Under the pieces are notes generated by a model. It worked only from the letters and a program-made list of their open reading frames with translations, was not told the origin of the DNA and made no database searches. This document shows positions 6,350-7,473 of a DNA stretch of 7,473 bases, piece after piece (position 1 is the stretch's first letter; every line of letters begins with the position of its first letter). Location of the stretch: contig JAUYQT010000331.1 of assembly GCA_030697085.1 (NCBI GenBank), positions 1 to 7,473 on the forward strand, given 5' to 3'. This DNA is from Azonexus sp. (lineage in GTDB: Bacteria > Pseudomonadota > Gammaproteobacteria > Burkholderiales > Rhodocyclaceae). The translations under genes were made by a program, and so were the position numbers.

Positions 6350-7473
6350 GTGGCTCATTTGCGCCTGTTCCTGATGATTTTTTTCTGGCCCTTGCTGACC
6401 CAAGCCGCCACGCCAAGCATTGCCATCCTGAAAATAGATACGGCGATCACGCCCGTCAGTGCCGATTACTTTATCCGTGGTTTGCAACAGGCGGCAGCGC
6501 GCCAAGCGTCATTGGTCATTTTGCAGATCGACACCCCAGGCGGCGTTGACTCAGCGATGCGCGACATGATCAAGGAAATTCTCGCCTCGCCCATTCCCGT
6601 CGCCGGCTTTGTTTCACCCCGCGGCACCCCGGTGGGCAGCGCCGGCACCTACATTCTTTACGCCTGCCATTTTGCCGGAATGGCCGAGGGAACCAGCCTT
6701 GGCGCGACCACGCCGATCGCCATGGGCAGCGGCGGAACAACGCCGGCGCCGATGAATGCTGACAGCAAGATTTGGCCTCAAGGAAAGCCCGGATCAGCCT
6801 CGCCCTCACCCACCCACCAACACGCGGCTAGCGCCCAACAAGTCGAAGACGCCTCAGCCTATCTACGCAGCCTTGCCCAGTTGCGCGGCCGCAACGTCGA
6901 GTGGGCCGAACACGCCGTTCGGGAGGCGGCCAGTCTCTCGGCGAAAGAAGCGCTCGAAGCCAAAGTGATTGATCTGATTGCCGTTGATGTGCCGGATCTG
7001 CTGAAACAGCTGCACGGTAAAAAAACCAGCATCGCTGGCGTCGACCGTAGCCTCAACACCGCCGGCGCCACGACCTTTGTCATCGAAGCGGACTGGCGGA
7101 CACGGCTGCTGGGCGTCATCACCAACCCGGGAATCGCATTGATTCTGTTGATGCTAGGCATCTATGGCCTGATCTTCGAGTTCTCCAACCCCGGGCTTGC
7201 CCTGCCCGGAGTGGTCGGTGGCATTTGCCTGTTGCTGGCACTCTACGGTTTCCAGCTTCTGCCCCTCAGCTACGCCGGGCTGGGCTTGATTATCCTCGGC
7301 CTCGCCCTGATGCTGGCCGAAGCCTTTATACCCAGCTTTGGCATACTCGGCCTCGGTGGCGTACTCGCCTTCATCCTCGGCGGCGCGATCCTGATCGATA
7401 GCGACATTCCCGGCGATGGCATTTCACTACACCTGATCCTCCCGCTGTCCGTCGCCAGCGCACTGCTGACCTT
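6350..7473 (+). CDS. NfeD-family membrane serine protease (ClpP-like), 3' end beyond the window
   Basis: The reading frame stays open from 6317 to the window edge, giving 374 codons from GTG 6350. The frame has no ATG before 6374. GTG gives a better signal peptide (Arg5, core 6-17, likely cleavage near TQA/AT) than the ATG. Residues about 22-230 form the ClpP/crotonase-type protease domain. They include LQIDTPGG and PVGSAGTYIL, where Ser97 matches the catalytic serine of archaeal PH1510 and its relatives. Residues 125-162 are a Gly/Pro/Ser-rich low-complexity insert. Then come YLRSLAQLRGRN (171-182) and SLSAKEAL, which are hallmarks of the long NfeD type. The catalytic lysine expected eight residues before Tyr171 appears to be Gln163. 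Membrane helices lie at about 260-277, 286-304, 308-325 and 331-349, with another starting at the edge. Such proteins usually pair with a stomatin/SPFH protein encoded next door, which would lie downstream of this window. Confidence 0.92.
   Translation, partial: MAHLRLFLMIFFWPLLTQAATPSIAILKIDTAITPVSADYFIRGLQQAAARQASLVILQIDTPGGVDSAMRDMIKEILASPIPVAGFVSPRGTPVGSAGTYILYACHFAGMAEGTSLGATTPIAMGSGGTTPAPMNADSKIWPQGKPGSASPSPTHQHAASAQQVEDASAYLRSLAQLRGRNVEWAEHAVREAASLSAKEALEAKVIDLIAVDVPDLLKQLHGKKTSIAGVDRSLNTAGATTFVIEADWRTRLLGVITNPGIALILLMLGIYGLIFEFSNPGLALPGVVGGICLLLALYGFQLLPLSYAGLGLIILGLALMLAEAFIPSFGILGLGGVLAFILGGAILIDSDIPGDGISLHLILPLSVASALLT

Noticed and set aside
6756..6968. 70-residue plus-strand open frame inside the NfeD gene
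   Set aside because: It lies in another frame over the low-complexity linker. The NfeD frame continues uninterrupted through it, so it is neither a separate gene nor a frameshift.

Overview
The window looks like chromosomal DNA from a betaproteobacterium, probably a Rhodocyclales relative (Dechloromonas/Azonexus type). This is inferred from the moderately high GC content by eye, the codon bias towards G/C third positions, and the character of the proteins: short Ni-type glyoxalase I, a large PAS/GAF hybrid kinase, and a long NfeD protease. No taxonomic marker is present, so the placement is tentative. All six genes lie on the + strand. There are no rRNA or tRNA genes, no CRISPR array and no insertion sequence.

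Layout. Positions 1-37 hold a 15-bp tandem repeat in front of gloA. gloA (38-421) encodes glyoxalase I with all four metal ligands. An FmdE-like protein of unknown role follows at 450-1070. A 110-bp gap (1071-1180) contains a small inverted repeat and a candidate extended -10 promoter. A secreted amino-acid-type solute-binding protein (1181-1969) is then followed after only 11 bp by a 1140-residue membrane hybrid histidine kinase (1981-5403). The kinase order is TM, Cache-like periplasmic sensor, TM, PAS, PAS, GAF, HisKA, HATPase, receiver. A 271-bp gap (5404-5674) carries two consecutive GC-rich stem-loops, then an AT-rich stretch and a strong Shine-Dalgarno. A small secreted protein with a beta-sandwich-like domain occupies 5675-6283. 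The window ends inside an NfeD-family membrane serine protease that starts at a GTG (6350) and runs off the edge.

How the genes may work together. The clearest functional unit is the binding-protein/kinase pair. No ABC permease or ATPase lies beside the binding protein, so it may present a ligand, possibly an amino acid, to the kinase's periplasmic sensor. The kinase ends in a receiver without an HPt or output domain, so its phosphorelay must continue through unlinked partners. gloA and the FmdE-like gene are probably co-transcribed by proximity, but no functional link is visible. The NfeD protein keeps the catalytic serine, but glutamine appears to stand where the catalytic lysine is expected, which makes it the most notable protein-level oddity here. 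I see no clearly new multi-gene system. The best candidates for follow-up are the orphan sensing pair, the lysine-less NfeD and the structured gap after the kinase.
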